Positions 15,601 through 22,980 of a stretch of 26,541 nucleotides of DNA are shown piece by piece (position 1 is the first letter of the stretch; each line of letters opens with the position of its first letter). The position numbers and the translations under genes were made by a program. This DNA is from an uncultured Lachnospiraceae bacterium. Its GTDB lineage: Bacteria; Bacillota; Clostridia; Lachnospirales; Lachnospiraceae. The notes under the pieces were generated by a model. The model was not told the origin of the DNA and searched no databases. It saw nothing but the letters and a program-made list of their open reading frames with translations. The stretch covers positions 1 to 26,541 of the forward strand of contig CAJUPF010000036.1 of NCBI GenBank assembly GCA_910588565.1, in the 5' to 3' direction.

Positions 15601-16640
15601 AGATCGCTTTGGCCAGGAAAGCATATAATGCGCTGACCGAAGACCAGAAAAGGCTGGTATCAGCAGAATTGTATAAAAAGCTGACAGCGGCGGAGACCGA
15701 GTATACAAAGCTGGAGCAGGCGTCCGGGCAGCAAACAGCGGATCGGGGGGCAGCGGAAGCTGCGGTTATTGCAATCAAAGCGATTGGAACGGTGACGTAC
15801 AGTACCGGCAGCAAAGCCAAGATTGATCTGGCAAGGAGAACATACGACAAGCTGACAACTGCCCAAAAAGCGTTGATTAACGCGGAAACCTACAAGAAAT
15901 TAACAGATGCGGAAAAAACCTATGCAGATCTTCTGGCAGCATATGAGAAAGCAGAGCAGGAAAAAGCAGAGAAAGAAAAGGCAGAACAGGAACAGGCGGC
16001 AAAAGAAAAAGCGCAGTGGGGAACTGTGCCGGCAGAGGAAAGCCAGAAAGCAATTACAAAAGCGAATACGGACAAGGGAGATCCAAAAGGAAGCGCCTTT
16101 GCAGCGCTGAAGGCAAAAGCGGCAGGCGGGAACAAATCCGTCACGCTTTCCTGGAGCAAAGTAAAAGGCGCGGACGGCTATCTGGTTTATGGCGCTCCCT
16201 GCGGTAAGCAAATGCAGCTTTTGAAGGAACTTTCTTCCTCCCAAAAGAGCTATAAACAGACAAAGCTGAAAAAAGGCGTTTACTATAAATATATTGTATC
16301 CGCCTACAAGAATATTTATGGAGAAAAGCGCATTGTAGCTACTTCCGTATCCGTCCATGCCTGTACAAATGGCGGAAAGTACGCAAATCCGACGTCCATC
16401 TTGTATAAGCAGACAAAAGTAACGGTAAAAAAAGGAAAGACATTTACTCTGAAACCAAAGCTTAAGTCCAAAAAAACGGTAAAGACCCATATTGCAAAAT
16501 TCCGTTATGAGTCGTCGGACCCAAATGTGGCGACTGTGAGCAAACAGGGAAAAATCAAAGGAAAGGCTAAAGGCAGCTGTTATGTGTACCTGTATACGCA
16601 GAATGGTATTTATAAACGGGTAAGGGTAGTTATAAAATAA
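9678..16640 (+). CDS. Giant secreted polysaccharide lyase-like protein with five LamG domains
   Basis: This 2320-aa protein has a signal peptide (about 1-35, cleavage near VTAA). Residues about 45-400 resemble the alginate-lyase superfamily (PL38-like): RNYWANWDLCN at 212-222 and GRDQGHT at 274-280, with H279 a candidate catalytic residue. A ricin-like beta-trefoil follows (about 429-570). Five LamG/concanavalin-like domains (about 575-770, 771-985, 1064-1285, 1291-1505, 1512-1725) share ELTVSYWSK, VYIGKANWG and LLDEVSIYNY motifs. One three-helix AIGTV repeat sits at about 996-1062, between LamG2 and LamG3, and five more run at 1732-2090. A Lys/Glu/Ala-rich linker, an FN3-like domain (about 2137-2235) and a BIG2-like domain end the protein. 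There is no LPXTG anchor. It likely cleaves a uronic-acid polysaccharide outside the cell. The rhamnosidase gene follows with no terminator between. Confidence 0.85.
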   Translation: MKRVQRGRNLVSWILVFCMIVSLAAMLPDGNVTAAEETPVSDSVFVHPGLMHTAESIEAIKKNVANNVEPTISAYHALAGDGFSNPGWGGRPLEHVVRGGSGDNRAQMFIDIERAYQTALLYQLGAGEQYGEAAVRILNGWSHTMKSLSGNADRFLASGIYGYQMANAAELVRDREDFDKEAMDTLLLNVFYPMNHDFLVNHNGTSEGRRIRNYWANWDLCNIAGMLAIGIFCDRTDIYEEAVEYYRNGVGQGSFYNAMPYVYDVGLAQWQEAGRDQGHTTLGISLCGAINEMAWSQGENLYGLSDNRFLKAAEYVAKYNNWDDDVPYSYYERYNSANGKWEGNPGISGASRGSRRPVFTAVYNHYVNRMGLEAPELEKVLYPDGTAPFTEGGTRGGDEPGWQSLTFHNISTTEEGKNAEEMNGNLEDGIYRFWNRNSKKCLVDRNGLLQSAAKGTMEEEWWEVRNTGDGEYIVTNTVTGRVIQTEADTYTSDAAAYKPGTRYVLGNNVTGEMCQRLAFLKVTGDYIYRIVSGSCSLVLEYFNARTEDDAALGQWWYEGGWNQQWYVEQKEPSKRKIAGFHLDDKASGLTGAGAVASSSDTLSFVKDEERGMVLSLSGSECLTVTKEDKSALLGGCTELTISYYSKSGGTGEGIPFYAAASADAGSYIRIVERGTGVFADRKENGSGNSAEGSLSGGWNHVVAVYQAGHVKLYVNGVLQSDAKNQGSLETILGTGGVVQIGENFHGYLDDFTIYNYAMRESSIKAMEGRKLVAEFTFDDEIDGFVSGDARANSAGRPVLSEDAKAGKALSFDGSGRNYLCLANDQGEPLAGGWEEMTISYWSKADGNGTNWIFYAAPDDEPQVLGSEVYLGAFENGGVLTVERYKNTGTRISNIAEAAAKDVWKHITVSFGRNMTAVYVNGERKAALQNHYSIADILGEESVFYIGKANWSKQGEYCNALLDQVRIYNFALDDTEAKKDYEGYPAAQNPGADDADHLAEKAAARAVMDKISAIGTVTFTETCFAKITDARSAYEALTAEQKPWVMNYQALVLAEEQYEDLKPIEKRRIAYFSFDNEESGFTYAEETGYAKAESQSAVKLSDNAVSGKALKLDGAESGNYLKLIDSEGKSIVNGCKELTVSYWSKLYSAGANWGFYAAPNDKTVIWNREKYLGVYDGGNRVELNRYYNLGSHPQNPAAEAELGEWRYLTAVYREHVTELYIDGMKVSEVSSEDTVSEILGRNGTAYIGKANWGNGEYYNGLLDEVSIYNYGLSQEEITELYEQNAAPNYPVEKKCIAKFSFDDEETGFAGAGAKAQSVGANVLTDQAVSGNALRLDGSKSSNYLKVTDAKGNPLLDCCDELTVSYWSKVNNTSANWAFYASANDNGQGVGTERYLGVIDEGVKLTAQRYKNTGERPESASAETAKRAWKHITVVYSKTGTCIYVNGELAGSETASGYALPEITGDHGIVYIGKANWGSGEYFNGWLDEMSIYNYAMSQEEVTALYGEHTHPVETHRCIAEFTFDSEETGFAGEGAKANASGANVLSNDAVSGRALSLEGGKNYLTLTDTEGNALFKDCKRLTVSYWSKISNTNANWAFYASKNADTQKNGTECYLGILENGTITAERYNNSGIRPSNANAQNVLNEWKFVTVVFSLTDTSIYINGVSTNKETDSEYKIEDIVGKDGVVYIGRANWGNGEYYNGLIDEVSIFDYPLGEDGILELYHSYPEPGADFAAAESAEKLIEAIGTVTLDVDCKEKINAAREAYNALTESQKSLITEGIYTVLTDAEAEYTRLAEQAAQDELDREAVESAEAVIKAIGTVAYDASSKERIDLAWEAYETLSKKQQSMLNQETYAILLAAEAEYQRLAGESDEGKKDLEAARAVEVKIQAIGTVEYTAECKEKMDQAREAYDSLTDAQKGLVTTEIYKMLTAAEAEYERLKEEKEERDQQAAKEAEEAIKAIGTVVCTAECKEKIALARKAYNALTEDQKRLVSAELYKKLTAAETEYTKLEQASGQQTADRGAAEAAVIAIKAIGTVTYSTGSKAKIDLARRTYDKLTTAQKALINAETYKKLTDAEKTYADLLAAYEKAEQEKAEKEKAEQEQAAKEKAQWGTVPAEESQKAITKANTDKGDPKGSAFAALKAKAAGGNKSVTLSWSKVKGADGYLVYGAPCGKQMQLLKELSSSQKSYKQTKLKKGVYYKYIVSAYKNIYGEKRIVATSVSVHACTNGGKYANPTSILYKQTKVTVKKGKTFTLKPKLKSKKTVKTHIAKFRYESSDPNVATVSKQGKIKGKAKGSCYVYLYTQNGIYKRVRVVIK
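11988..14865 (+). repeat. Repeated LamG-coding units of about 660-880 bp
   Basis: LamG units 2 to 5 begin near 11988, 12867, 13549 and 14212. Units 3-5 follow each other directly at a spacing of roughly 660-680 bp. Unit 2 is separated from unit 3 by one helical-repeat insertion. Protein-level motifs are nearly identical (tryptophan-serine-lysine strand, YIGKANWG, IYNY), indicating recent internal duplication. Unit 1 (from about 11402) is the most diverged. Confidence 0.8.
14872..15940 (+). repeat. Five tandem helical AIGTV repeats of about 210 bp
   Basis: Each roughly 70-residue unit reads AIGTV(x)nCKEKI..AR.AY..LT..QK.LV....Y..L..AEAEY..L and predicts three helices. Units start near residues 1732, 1803, 1876, 1949 and 2022. 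A sixth copy lies apart at about 996-1062. Their likely role is a rigid stalk holding the binding domains away from the cell wall. Confidence 0.75.
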
Positions 16641-16761
16641 TGAATCAGTAAGCAGATATAGTTTTGTGTCGAAAATGGGATTTCTTATGTTGGTTTGGGA
16701 GTGGAAGCTTGCCCTAAAAAGAGCTTCTGGAAGTACGTTGTATAAAAGAGGAGGAAGCAAG

Positions 16762-19700
16762 ATGAAAAAATGTATGAGGGTATCAAAGGTGATGGCTCTG
16801 GTACTGTCCGTCTGTCTGGCAATTGGATCGGGTTCGGTACCAGCTGCCGCGGAGCAGTCCGCACAGCCGCAGACTGCTATAACAGGGCTGACGACAGAGT
16901 ACCTGACAAATCCGGTGGGAATCGACGGGGATTCAGTACACTTTGCATGGAAAATGCGTTCCGGCCGGATTGGCGCAAAACAGACAGCTTATCAGGTTGT
17001 GGTGAAACAGGGTGAGACAGTTGTCTGGGACAGCGGCAAAGTGGAAGACGATCGTTCTACGGGAATTGTGTGCGGCGCAGCTTTAGAAGAAGGCGTGCAG
17101 TATCAGTGGACAGTTACGGTGTGGGATGAGACAGGAACCTCTTATAGCGAAAGCGCTGTTTTTGAAACGGGTGTGACAAATCAGGAGGAATGGAAAAACG
17201 CTGCATTTATCCGGTTAAATTCCAGCCAGGCAGCTCCCATTTTTCGGACAGAACAGGCACTGCAGGATAAGGAAGTGGAAAAAGCCAGACTATATATCAC
17301 GGCGCTCGGAGCGTATGAAGCTTATGTGAATGGAAACCGTGTGGGTGAATATAATGAGCATGGAGGTATTGTCTATCATCATATGAATCCCGGCTATGGA
17401 AACAGAGCTGTCAGCCAGGGGTACCAGACCTATGATGTCACTTCTTTTCTGGCAGAAGATTCGAAAGCCGCAGTCTCTGTTCTGGCTGGAAATGGCTGGA
17501 TTAGCGGAATGGCTACTACAGTATCCCAGCCAGCAGTGAAAGCGCTCCTTCGGGTGACATATAGGGATGGGAGCGTGCAGAATATTGCAACGAATACGAC
17601 TGACTGGAAAGGTACGTTAAGGGGTGGCATTACAGGAAACGGCGTTTACTATGGAGAAGATTACAACGCTGTGTTTGCAGAGGAACTGGGCGATTTTACG
17701 CAGGTTGGATATGACGACAGCGATTGGGTGAATGCGCAGCCAAAATCAGCCGGGGAACAAAAGGTTTCTGTTATTCACAATACATTTGCTCCGGTGGAAG
17801 CCTCCTGGGTAAGGCTTCTTGTAAAAGAAGCAGGCCCTGCGGATAATAACAGGGAAAACCTTCTGCAGATTATGGAGCTGGAGCTTTTGGATAAAGACGG
17901 CAATAATATGGCAAAGGGAGTTTCACCGGATATTTCGAATACATGGTCGCCTAATGGACAGTGGGGCGCGTCGCATCTTACGGACGGCGATTATGGCTGG
18001 GATTCTGATAAAGGATATACTTCTACGGTACTTGGAAATGGCCAGACAGCCTTTGCTTTGGATACTCCTGTTTCTATAACTTTAAATCTGGGGAAAGCAG
18101 TAACATTGGAGAACATGAACCTTTATCCCAGAACAAAGGTAACTTCTATAGCAGGCTATGAGTGCGCCAATTATCCTAAGACGTATGCGCTTATGGTATC
18201 TGCGGATGGACAGAACTGGAAGACGGTGGATTTAAGCGGAAGCCAGAAGGAAGCGGAGCCGGCGGAAGACACAAACTGGACAGAAGCGGTGGCAGCCAGA
18301 GCATATACTGTATCCGAAATGCGCAATTATCTGCTTCATCCGGAAGTTCATGAATTTTACATTGGCAATGAATTTACGGATCGGTTGGCGGCAAAACATG
18401 TCAGGATCTCTGTTTTAGAAACAGGCCCGGCAGTGGCGGAGGATAATGAAAACCGTCTGCAGATTATGGAACTGGAGCTGTTAGATGGAGAGGAGAATGT
18501 AGTTTCCGGAATTACGCCGCAGGTAAGCGACCATACATTGGACGCCGTTGCACAGTGGAACGCCAAAAACCTGACAGACGGAAATTACGGCGTTTCCAAT
18601 GACGCCGGATATTCCACGGATATTTTAGGGCGTGGAGAGCAGTTTATGAGCCTGTCTGAGCCGATTACGATTCAGTTTGACTTTGATCAGGAAATCCGGT
18701 TTGACCAGCTGAAGTTTTATCCAAGGGCAGAAAAGGAATCTATTTCTTATGGGCTCTGCGCGAACTATCCAAAGGTATATACGGTAGAGATTTCCGATGA
18801 TGGGCAGAACTGGGAAACCGTTTTGGATCAGTTTGATCAGGGAATGGTCAGAAATGAAACCCTGTATCAGAATATGATAATGTCAGAAACTGCTTATGCG
18901 GGAACGATACGCGCCCAGAATGCGATTCCAGGGAAGTTTGCGTCGGCTTATGACAGAGAAGCAGTATCTGCGTATACATATACCAGCGCCACAGGTGCGA
19001 CAGAACAGTATCCGGCTGGTGAAGTGATGATAGAAGATTCTTATGAAGCGACAGCTTCCCAAAGTGTATTTGGGGAAGGCATAGAACTGAAAAAAGGCCA
19101 GAAACTGATTGTTAATATGGGGCAAAATATATCCGCGGTGCCGAATATCACGTTTTCCGGAAGGGAAGGAACACGGGCTGTTCTGAATTTTGCCGAGATG
19201 CTTAACGACGGCAGCGCTGCCGGAAACGGAGCGACGCAGGCGGACGGGCCAAAAGGTTCCCTGTATCAAAAGAGCCTGAGAGGCGCCAGATCCAGTGTTT
19301 CCTATGTATTTGCAGGAATGGGAAAAGAAACATATCAGCCCGCCATGTCCTATTTTGGCTATCAGTATGTCCAGATTATGGCAAGCGATACGATTACGGT
19401 ATATGGGCTTACTTCAAAGGCGCTGTCTTCTGTAACAAAACAGACGGGTACCATTACGACAAACAATGAACATGTCAATCAGCTGTTTTCCAATGTAATC
19501 CATGGGCAGCTAAGCAATTATTTTACAACGCCGACCGACTGTAATCAAAGAGATGAGCGGCTTTCCTGGAGCGGCGATACCCAGGCATTTGCCCAGACAG
19601 CGGTTTATAATTTTGATTCGGCTGCATTTTTAAATGAGATGCAGGATATTTATAATGAAAATACGTTTCTCAAGGGCTATGTGCCTGGTGTGGCGGACGA

Positions 19701-22068
19701 TCTCGACGGATTTTTCCAGCCCTGGGCGGCAGGCTGGAGTGATGTCCTGATTATCGTGCCCTGGGTATTATATCAGCAGACAGGCGATACGGAAATCCTG
19801 GCGGAAAGCTGGGAGGCTCTGGTACACTATATGGATTATCTGAAAGCGCATGAAAGAGCGGCGGATCAGGCGCCTGCATCCGGGAATCAGAACTATGGCG
19901 ACTGGCTGTCGTTCCAGGGAACCAGTATTGAAGTGATGAATGATTATTATTACGGCTATATGAATCAGCTTATGGCTAAAATTGCGGATATTCTGGGGAA
20001 CGAAGCGAAGGCCGATGCATACAGCCGTAAATACGAAGCAGTAAAGCAGAAGTTCCTGCAGACACATGTGGAATTTACAAATGGAAACCTGACCATAAAA
20101 TCAAAAGAAGGAAATGTAGGCCTGCAGTTTCAGAGCAATACGGATAAAAAAGGCATATGGGAGAATAATTCCCAGACTTCCCTGCTCTGGATGTTAAAAC
20201 TTGGTTTCTATAACAGTGAGGAAATGAAACAGGCGGCGGAGGAACTTTTGATTCAAAACATTCGAAATGAAAATCCCTCTGCAGACAGTGTACGTGCGAA
20301 ATATGGCAGGAATACACTGGCAGTCGGATTCCTTGGCTCCAATGTAATTACGCCAGTGCTGACAGAAATCGGACATGGAGATGTTTCCTATGATCTTTTG
20401 CTTCAGGAAGGTCAGCCGTCCTGGCTGTTTGAGGTTTTGGCCGGAGCGACGACGATCTGGGAACGCTGGAATTCCTACACGCCGGGAGTCGGCTTTGGCG
20501 ACAGTGAAATGAACTCGTTTAACCATTATGCATATGGTTCCGTGGTAGAATGGATGTACCGTTATATGGCCGGAATCAGCGCAGATGAACAGAATCCCGG
20601 TTTTAAACATATAATCCTGCAGCCGACGCCGGATTTGGGAGAAGCGTATAATAATCAAAAACGAATTAATTCGGTTGACAGCAGCTATGAATCGTATTAT
20701 GGTAGGATAAACGTTTCCTGGAAAACAGAGGATCAAAAATTTGTCTCTTATCAGGCGGAAATTCCGGCAAACACGACGGCAGCTCTCTATCTGCCAATTT
20801 CAGAGGATGCAGCAGAAGGCGCAAAGACAGCCCAAGGAGTGGACTACCAGGGTATGGAGCTGCATAACGGCCTTAACTGTGCAAAATTTTTACTGCTTTC
20901 CGGCGGATACGAGTTTAACCTGAGAGATGGAAAGCTGGAGATAACCTATAAAGCAGGATATCAGGATGGAGAAGGCGAAAACCCAGGCGGTGATTCTGAT
21001 ATAACGCCAAACGATCCGTCAAAACCTGTAAAAGTATCCAGTATAACAGTAAAGCCGGATGCAGAAAAAATCGATGAAACCGGAAGTACGGTTGTAAGAG
21101 CGGAGATCCTGCCTGCCAATGCGTCCAATCAACAGGTAACATGGCTATCCTCCGATCCTTCCATTGCCGATGTAGATGAGAAAGGAACTGTAACTGCCAG
21201 AAAAGCCGGAACGGTGACAATTACCGCCACAGCTGCAGACGGAAGCAAAACGCAGGGCAGCTGCGTGATTACCGTTGAAAAAGCGAAAGACACAGGCGGT
21301 GACGGCAATCAGTCCAAACCTTTTGTGAGAGTAACAGGCATTCGCGTCAAAGCAGCGGCAGAGAGGATTTTTGTAAGCGAAAGCACAACTGTACAGGCGA
21401 ATGTGACGCCGTCCAACGCGTCCAGGCCAGATATTTCCTGGTCATCTTCCAATCCGGAGATTGCAGCTGTAGACGCGAATGGTACCATAACCGCCAAAAA
21501 AGCCGGAACAGCGACCATTACGGCTGCGGCTGCAGACGGAAGCGGGGTTCGGGGCGCCTGTACGATTACAGTTGTAAAACCTGTGGTTCGTCTGAATGCG
21601 AAAAAAACAAAGCTGCAGGTCAGGAAGAGTACGACGGCTTTGAAAGCATCAGGTCTGCAGAAAGGCGATCGGATCAAAGAATGGAAGAGCAGCAATAAAA
21701 GAGTTGCAGCCGTAACGAAAAAAGGTAAGATTACGGCAAAGAAGACAGGAACGGCAAAGATTACGGTAACAACCGTAAAAGGAGCGTCCGCTTCCTGCAC
21801 CTTCCGGATTGTTAAAGGAAAGGTAACGACGACAAAGCTGAAGGCGGACGTGAAAAAACTTACCTTAAAGAAGAGGCAGAAGTACCAGCTGCAGATTGCA
21901 AGAACACCGATTACGGCTACGGAAAAAATCAGATATACTTCATCCAATGCAAAAGTGGCCGCAGTCACAAAGTCTGGAAAGATTACCGCGAAAAAGAGCG
22001 GGAAGGCGACGATAACCATACGCTCTTCCAATAAAAAGAGTACGAAAGTAAACGTTACTGTAAAATAG
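16762..22068 (+). CDS. Secreted multidomain GH78 alpha-L-rhamnosidase
   Basis: ATG 16762 (1768 aa) is preferred because AGGAGG at 16749-16754 precedes it and a signal peptide follows (about 1-31, VPAAAEQ). Domain order is: GH78 N-terminal Ig-like domain (about 38-140, TEYLTNPVGID); rhamnosidase N-domain (about 145-345); two discoidin-like domains (about 345-490 and 543-690, both with LQIMELELLD); rhamnosidase beta domain (763-890); six-hairpin catalytic domain (about 900-1265); C-terminal beta domain; and four BIG2-type repeats from about 1424, 1522, 1607 and 1689. The catalytic signature DCNQRDERLSWSGD is at 926-939, with E932 the expected acid. IWERW gives E1234, the expected base. It removes terminal alpha-L-rhamnose by inversion. 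It lies 121 bases after the lyase-like gene, probably in one operon. The lysine-rich BIG2 tail, with no LPXTG, suggests non-covalent wall retention. Confidence 0.93.
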   Translation: MKKCMRVSKVMALVLSVCLAIGSGSVPAAAEQSAQPQTAITGLTTEYLTNPVGIDGDSVHFAWKMRSGRIGAKQTAYQVVVKQGETVVWDSGKVEDDRSTGIVCGAALEEGVQYQWTVTVWDETGTSYSESAVFETGVTNQEEWKNAAFIRLNSSQAAPIFRTEQALQDKEVEKARLYITALGAYEAYVNGNRVGEYNEHGGIVYHHMNPGYGNRAVSQGYQTYDVTSFLAEDSKAAVSVLAGNGWISGMATTVSQPAVKALLRVTYRDGSVQNIATNTTDWKGTLRGGITGNGVYYGEDYNAVFAEELGDFTQVGYDDSDWVNAQPKSAGEQKVSVIHNTFAPVEASWVRLLVKEAGPADNNRENLLQIMELELLDKDGNNMAKGVSPDISNTWSPNGQWGASHLTDGDYGWDSDKGYTSTVLGNGQTAFALDTPVSITLNLGKAVTLENMNLYPRTKVTSIAGYECANYPKTYALMVSADGQNWKTVDLSGSQKEAEPAEDTNWTEAVAARAYTVSEMRNYLLHPEVHEFYIGNEFTDRLAAKHVRISVLETGPAVAEDNENRLQIMELELLDGEENVVSGITPQVSDHTLDAVAQWNAKNLTDGNYGVSNDAGYSTDILGRGEQFMSLSEPITIQFDFDQEIRFDQLKFYPRAEKESISYGLCANYPKVYTVEISDDGQNWETVLDQFDQGMVRNETLYQNMIMSETAYAGTIRAQNAIPGKFASAYDREAVSAYTYTSATGATEQYPAGEVMIEDSYEATASQSVFGEGIELKKGQKLIVNMGQNISAVPNITFSGREGTRAVLNFAEMLNDGSAAGNGATQADGPKGSLYQKSLRGARSSVSYVFAGMGKETYQPAMSYFGYQYVQIMASDTITVYGLTSKALSSVTKQTGTITTNNEHVNQLFSNVIHGQLSNYFTTPTDCNQRDERLSWSGDTQAFAQTAVYNFDSAAFLNEMQDIYNENTFLKGYVPGVADDLDGFFQPWAAGWSDVLIIVPWVLYQQTGDTEILAESWEALVHYMDYLKAHERAADQAPASGNQNYGDWLSFQGTSIEVMNDYYYGYMNQLMAKIADILGNEAKADAYSRKYEAVKQKFLQTHVEFTNGNLTIKSKEGNVGLQFQSNTDKKGIWENNSQTSLLWMLKLGFYNSEEMKQAAEELLIQNIRNENPSADSVRAKYGRNTLAVGFLGSNVITPVLTEIGHGDVSYDLLLQEGQPSWLFEVLAGATTIWERWNSYTPGVGFGDSEMNSFNHYAYGSVVEWMYRYMAGISADEQNPGFKHIILQPTPDLGEAYNNQKRINSVDSSYESYYGRINVSWKTEDQKFVSYQAEIPANTTAALYLPISEDAAEGAKTAQGVDYQGMELHNGLNCAKFLLLSGGYEFNLRDGKLEITYKAGYQDGEGENPGGDSDITPNDPSKPVKVSSITVKPDAEKIDETGSTVVRAEILPANASNQQVTWLSSDPSIADVDEKGTVTARKAGTVTITATAADGSKTQGSCVITVEKAKDTGGDGNQSKPFVRVTGIRVKAAAERIFVSESTTVQANVTPSNASRPDISWSSSNPEIAAVDANGTITAKKAGTATITAAAADGSGVRGACTITVVKPVVRLNAKKTKLQVRKSTTALKASGLQKGDRIKEWKSSNKRVAAVTKKGKITAKKTGTAKITVTTVKGASASCTFRIVKGKVTTTKLKADVKKLTLKKRQKYQLQIARTPITATEKIRYTSSNAKVAAVTKSGKITAKKSGKATITIRSSNKKSTKVNVTVK

Positions 22069-22090
22069 TATGATTGACAGGAGGACATCT

Positions 22091-22717
22091 ATGAAAGTAT
22101 TATTAATCAACGGAAGCGCAAAAGAAAAAGGCTGCACCTATACGGCGTTGACGGAAATTGAAAAGACTTTGCAGCAGGAGGGGCTGGAAACGGAGATCAT
22201 ATACCTGGGAGCAGGCCAGGTCCGGGACTGCATTGGATGCGGGCAGTGCAATACAAAGCATCCGGGCTGTATCTTTGACGACGACTGCATTAACCAGGTG
22301 ATTGAAAAAGCCAGGGAATCCGATGGTTTTATCTTTGGAACTCCGGTTTATTATGCCCATCCGTCCGGAAGAATCCAGAGCGCCTTAGACAGAATGTTTT
22401 ATTCCGGTAAGAGCGCGTTTGCGCATAAACCGGGGGCTGCCATTGCTTCCGCGCGAAGAGCCGGAACGACGGCGTCTGTGGACGTATTGAATAAATATTT
22501 TACCATTTCCGAAATGCCCATTGTATCCTCTTCTTATTGGAATATGGTACATGGCAATAAGCCGGAAGAGGTTTTGCAGGATAAAGAAGGGCTTCAGGTT
22601 ATGCGCAACCTGGGCAGGAATATGGCATGGCTGTTAAAGTGCATCGAAGCCGGAAAGAATCAGGGAATTATGCAGCCGGAAAATGAATACGCAGATAAGA
22701 CGAATTTTATTCGATAA
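22091..22717 (+). CDS. Flavodoxin-family NAD(P)H oxidoreductase with a four-cysteine motif
   Basis: The 208-aa protein starts MKVLLINGSAKEKGCTYTAL, the FMN-phosphate-binding loop of flavodoxin-fold NAD(P)H:FMN reductases, and has the typical GTPVYYAHPSG loop. GGAGG at 22080-22084 fixes ATG 22091. A cysteine run, C47-x2-C50-x2-C53-x6-C60 (with C66 nearby), matches the compact CX2CX2CX4-7C pattern of iron-sulfur flavoproteins. A [4Fe-4S] cluster plus FMN is therefore possible. Many clostridial paralogues carry this pattern and their partners are mostly unknown. It lies 22 bases after the rhamnosidase and just before the FMN-riboswitch-controlled rib operon, which has its own promoter. Membership in the upstream transcript is the simplest reading. 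Confidence 0.85.
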   Translation: MKVLLINGSAKEKGCTYTALTEIEKTLQQEGLETEIIYLGAGQVRDCIGCGQCNTKHPGCIFDDDCINQVIEKARESDGFIFGTPVYYAHPSGRIQSALDRMFYSGKSAFAHKPGAAIASARRAGTTASVDVLNKYFTISEMPIVSSSYWNMVHGNKPEEVLQDKEGLQVMRNLGRNMAWLLKCIEAGKNQGIMQPENEYADKTNFIR

Positions 22718-22721
22718 CTAT

Positions 22722-22750
22722 TTGACATATCCCGGATGCTGTGGTAAGGT
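22722..22750 (+). promoter_or_regulatory. Promoter of the riboflavin operon
   Basis: A perfect TTGACA (22722-22727) is followed after 17 bases by TAAGGT (22745-22750), with TGG directly before it as an extended -10. It lies about 25 bases before the FMN aptamer begins, the right place to start the leader transcript. Confidence 0.65.
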
Positions 22751-22773
22751 AATTACAGTATAAATTAAATAAC

Positions 22774-22900
22774 AATCTTCAGGGCAGGGTGACTTCACAG
22801 AATGTGAGGAATTCCCTACCGGTGGTAACAGCCCACGAGCCGCAAGGCATGATTCGGTGCAATTCCGAAGCCGACAGTACAGTCTGGATGAAAGAAGATT
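22774..22900 (+). ncRNA. FMN riboswitch (RFN element)
   Basis: The conserved RFN core is clear: AGGGCAGGGTGA near 22781, TTCCCTACCGGTGGT at about 22812-22826, AGCCCACGAGCCGC at about 22830-22843, GATTCGGTGCAATTCCGAAGCC and CGACAGTACAGTC, with P1 formed by AATCTTC (22774-22780) and GAAGATT (22894-22900). It binds FMN and represses riboflavin genes. Here it is followed by an intrinsic terminator, so control is expected by transcription attenuation of ribD-ribE-ribBA-ribH. Confidence 0.97.
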
Positions 22901-22927
22901 CGGATATCATTTTTCAATGCGATGGAT

Positions 22928-22964
22928 CGGCTCTGGAATAGAATGCTATTTCAGAGCCGTTTTT
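22928..22964 (+). terminator. Riboswitch expression-platform terminator
   Basis: CGGCTCTG (22928-22935) pairs with CAGAGCCG (22952-22959), extended inward by AATAG/CTATT, and is followed by TTTTT (22960-22964). It lies 28 bases after the aptamer. FMN binding would favour this hairpin and stop transcription before ribD. Confidence 0.9.
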
Positions 22965-22980
22965 AAATCCGGGACAGACA

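Noticed and set aside
12867..15940. Regular repeats considered as a CRISPR array or non-coding satellite
   Set aside because: The repeats are 200-680 bp, stay in one reading frame and encode LamG and helical domains; there are no short direct repeats with unique spacers.
15900..16760. 286-aa minus-strand open frame
   Set aside because: It is opposite the helical repeats and C-terminus of the lyase-like protein. Its Phe/Cys-rich sequence comes from the Lys/Glu-rich sense strand.
16641..16761. Gap between the two exoenzyme genes checked for a terminator or promoter
   Set aside because: No stem followed by a T-run and no clear -35/-10 pair is visible, so the genes are read as probably cotranscribed.
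21309..22088. 259-aa minus-strand open frame with hydrophobic stretches resembling a membrane protein
   Set aside because: It mirrors the BIG2 repeats of the rhamnosidase; the apparent hydrophobicity is the reverse reading of Lys/Thr/Ala codons.
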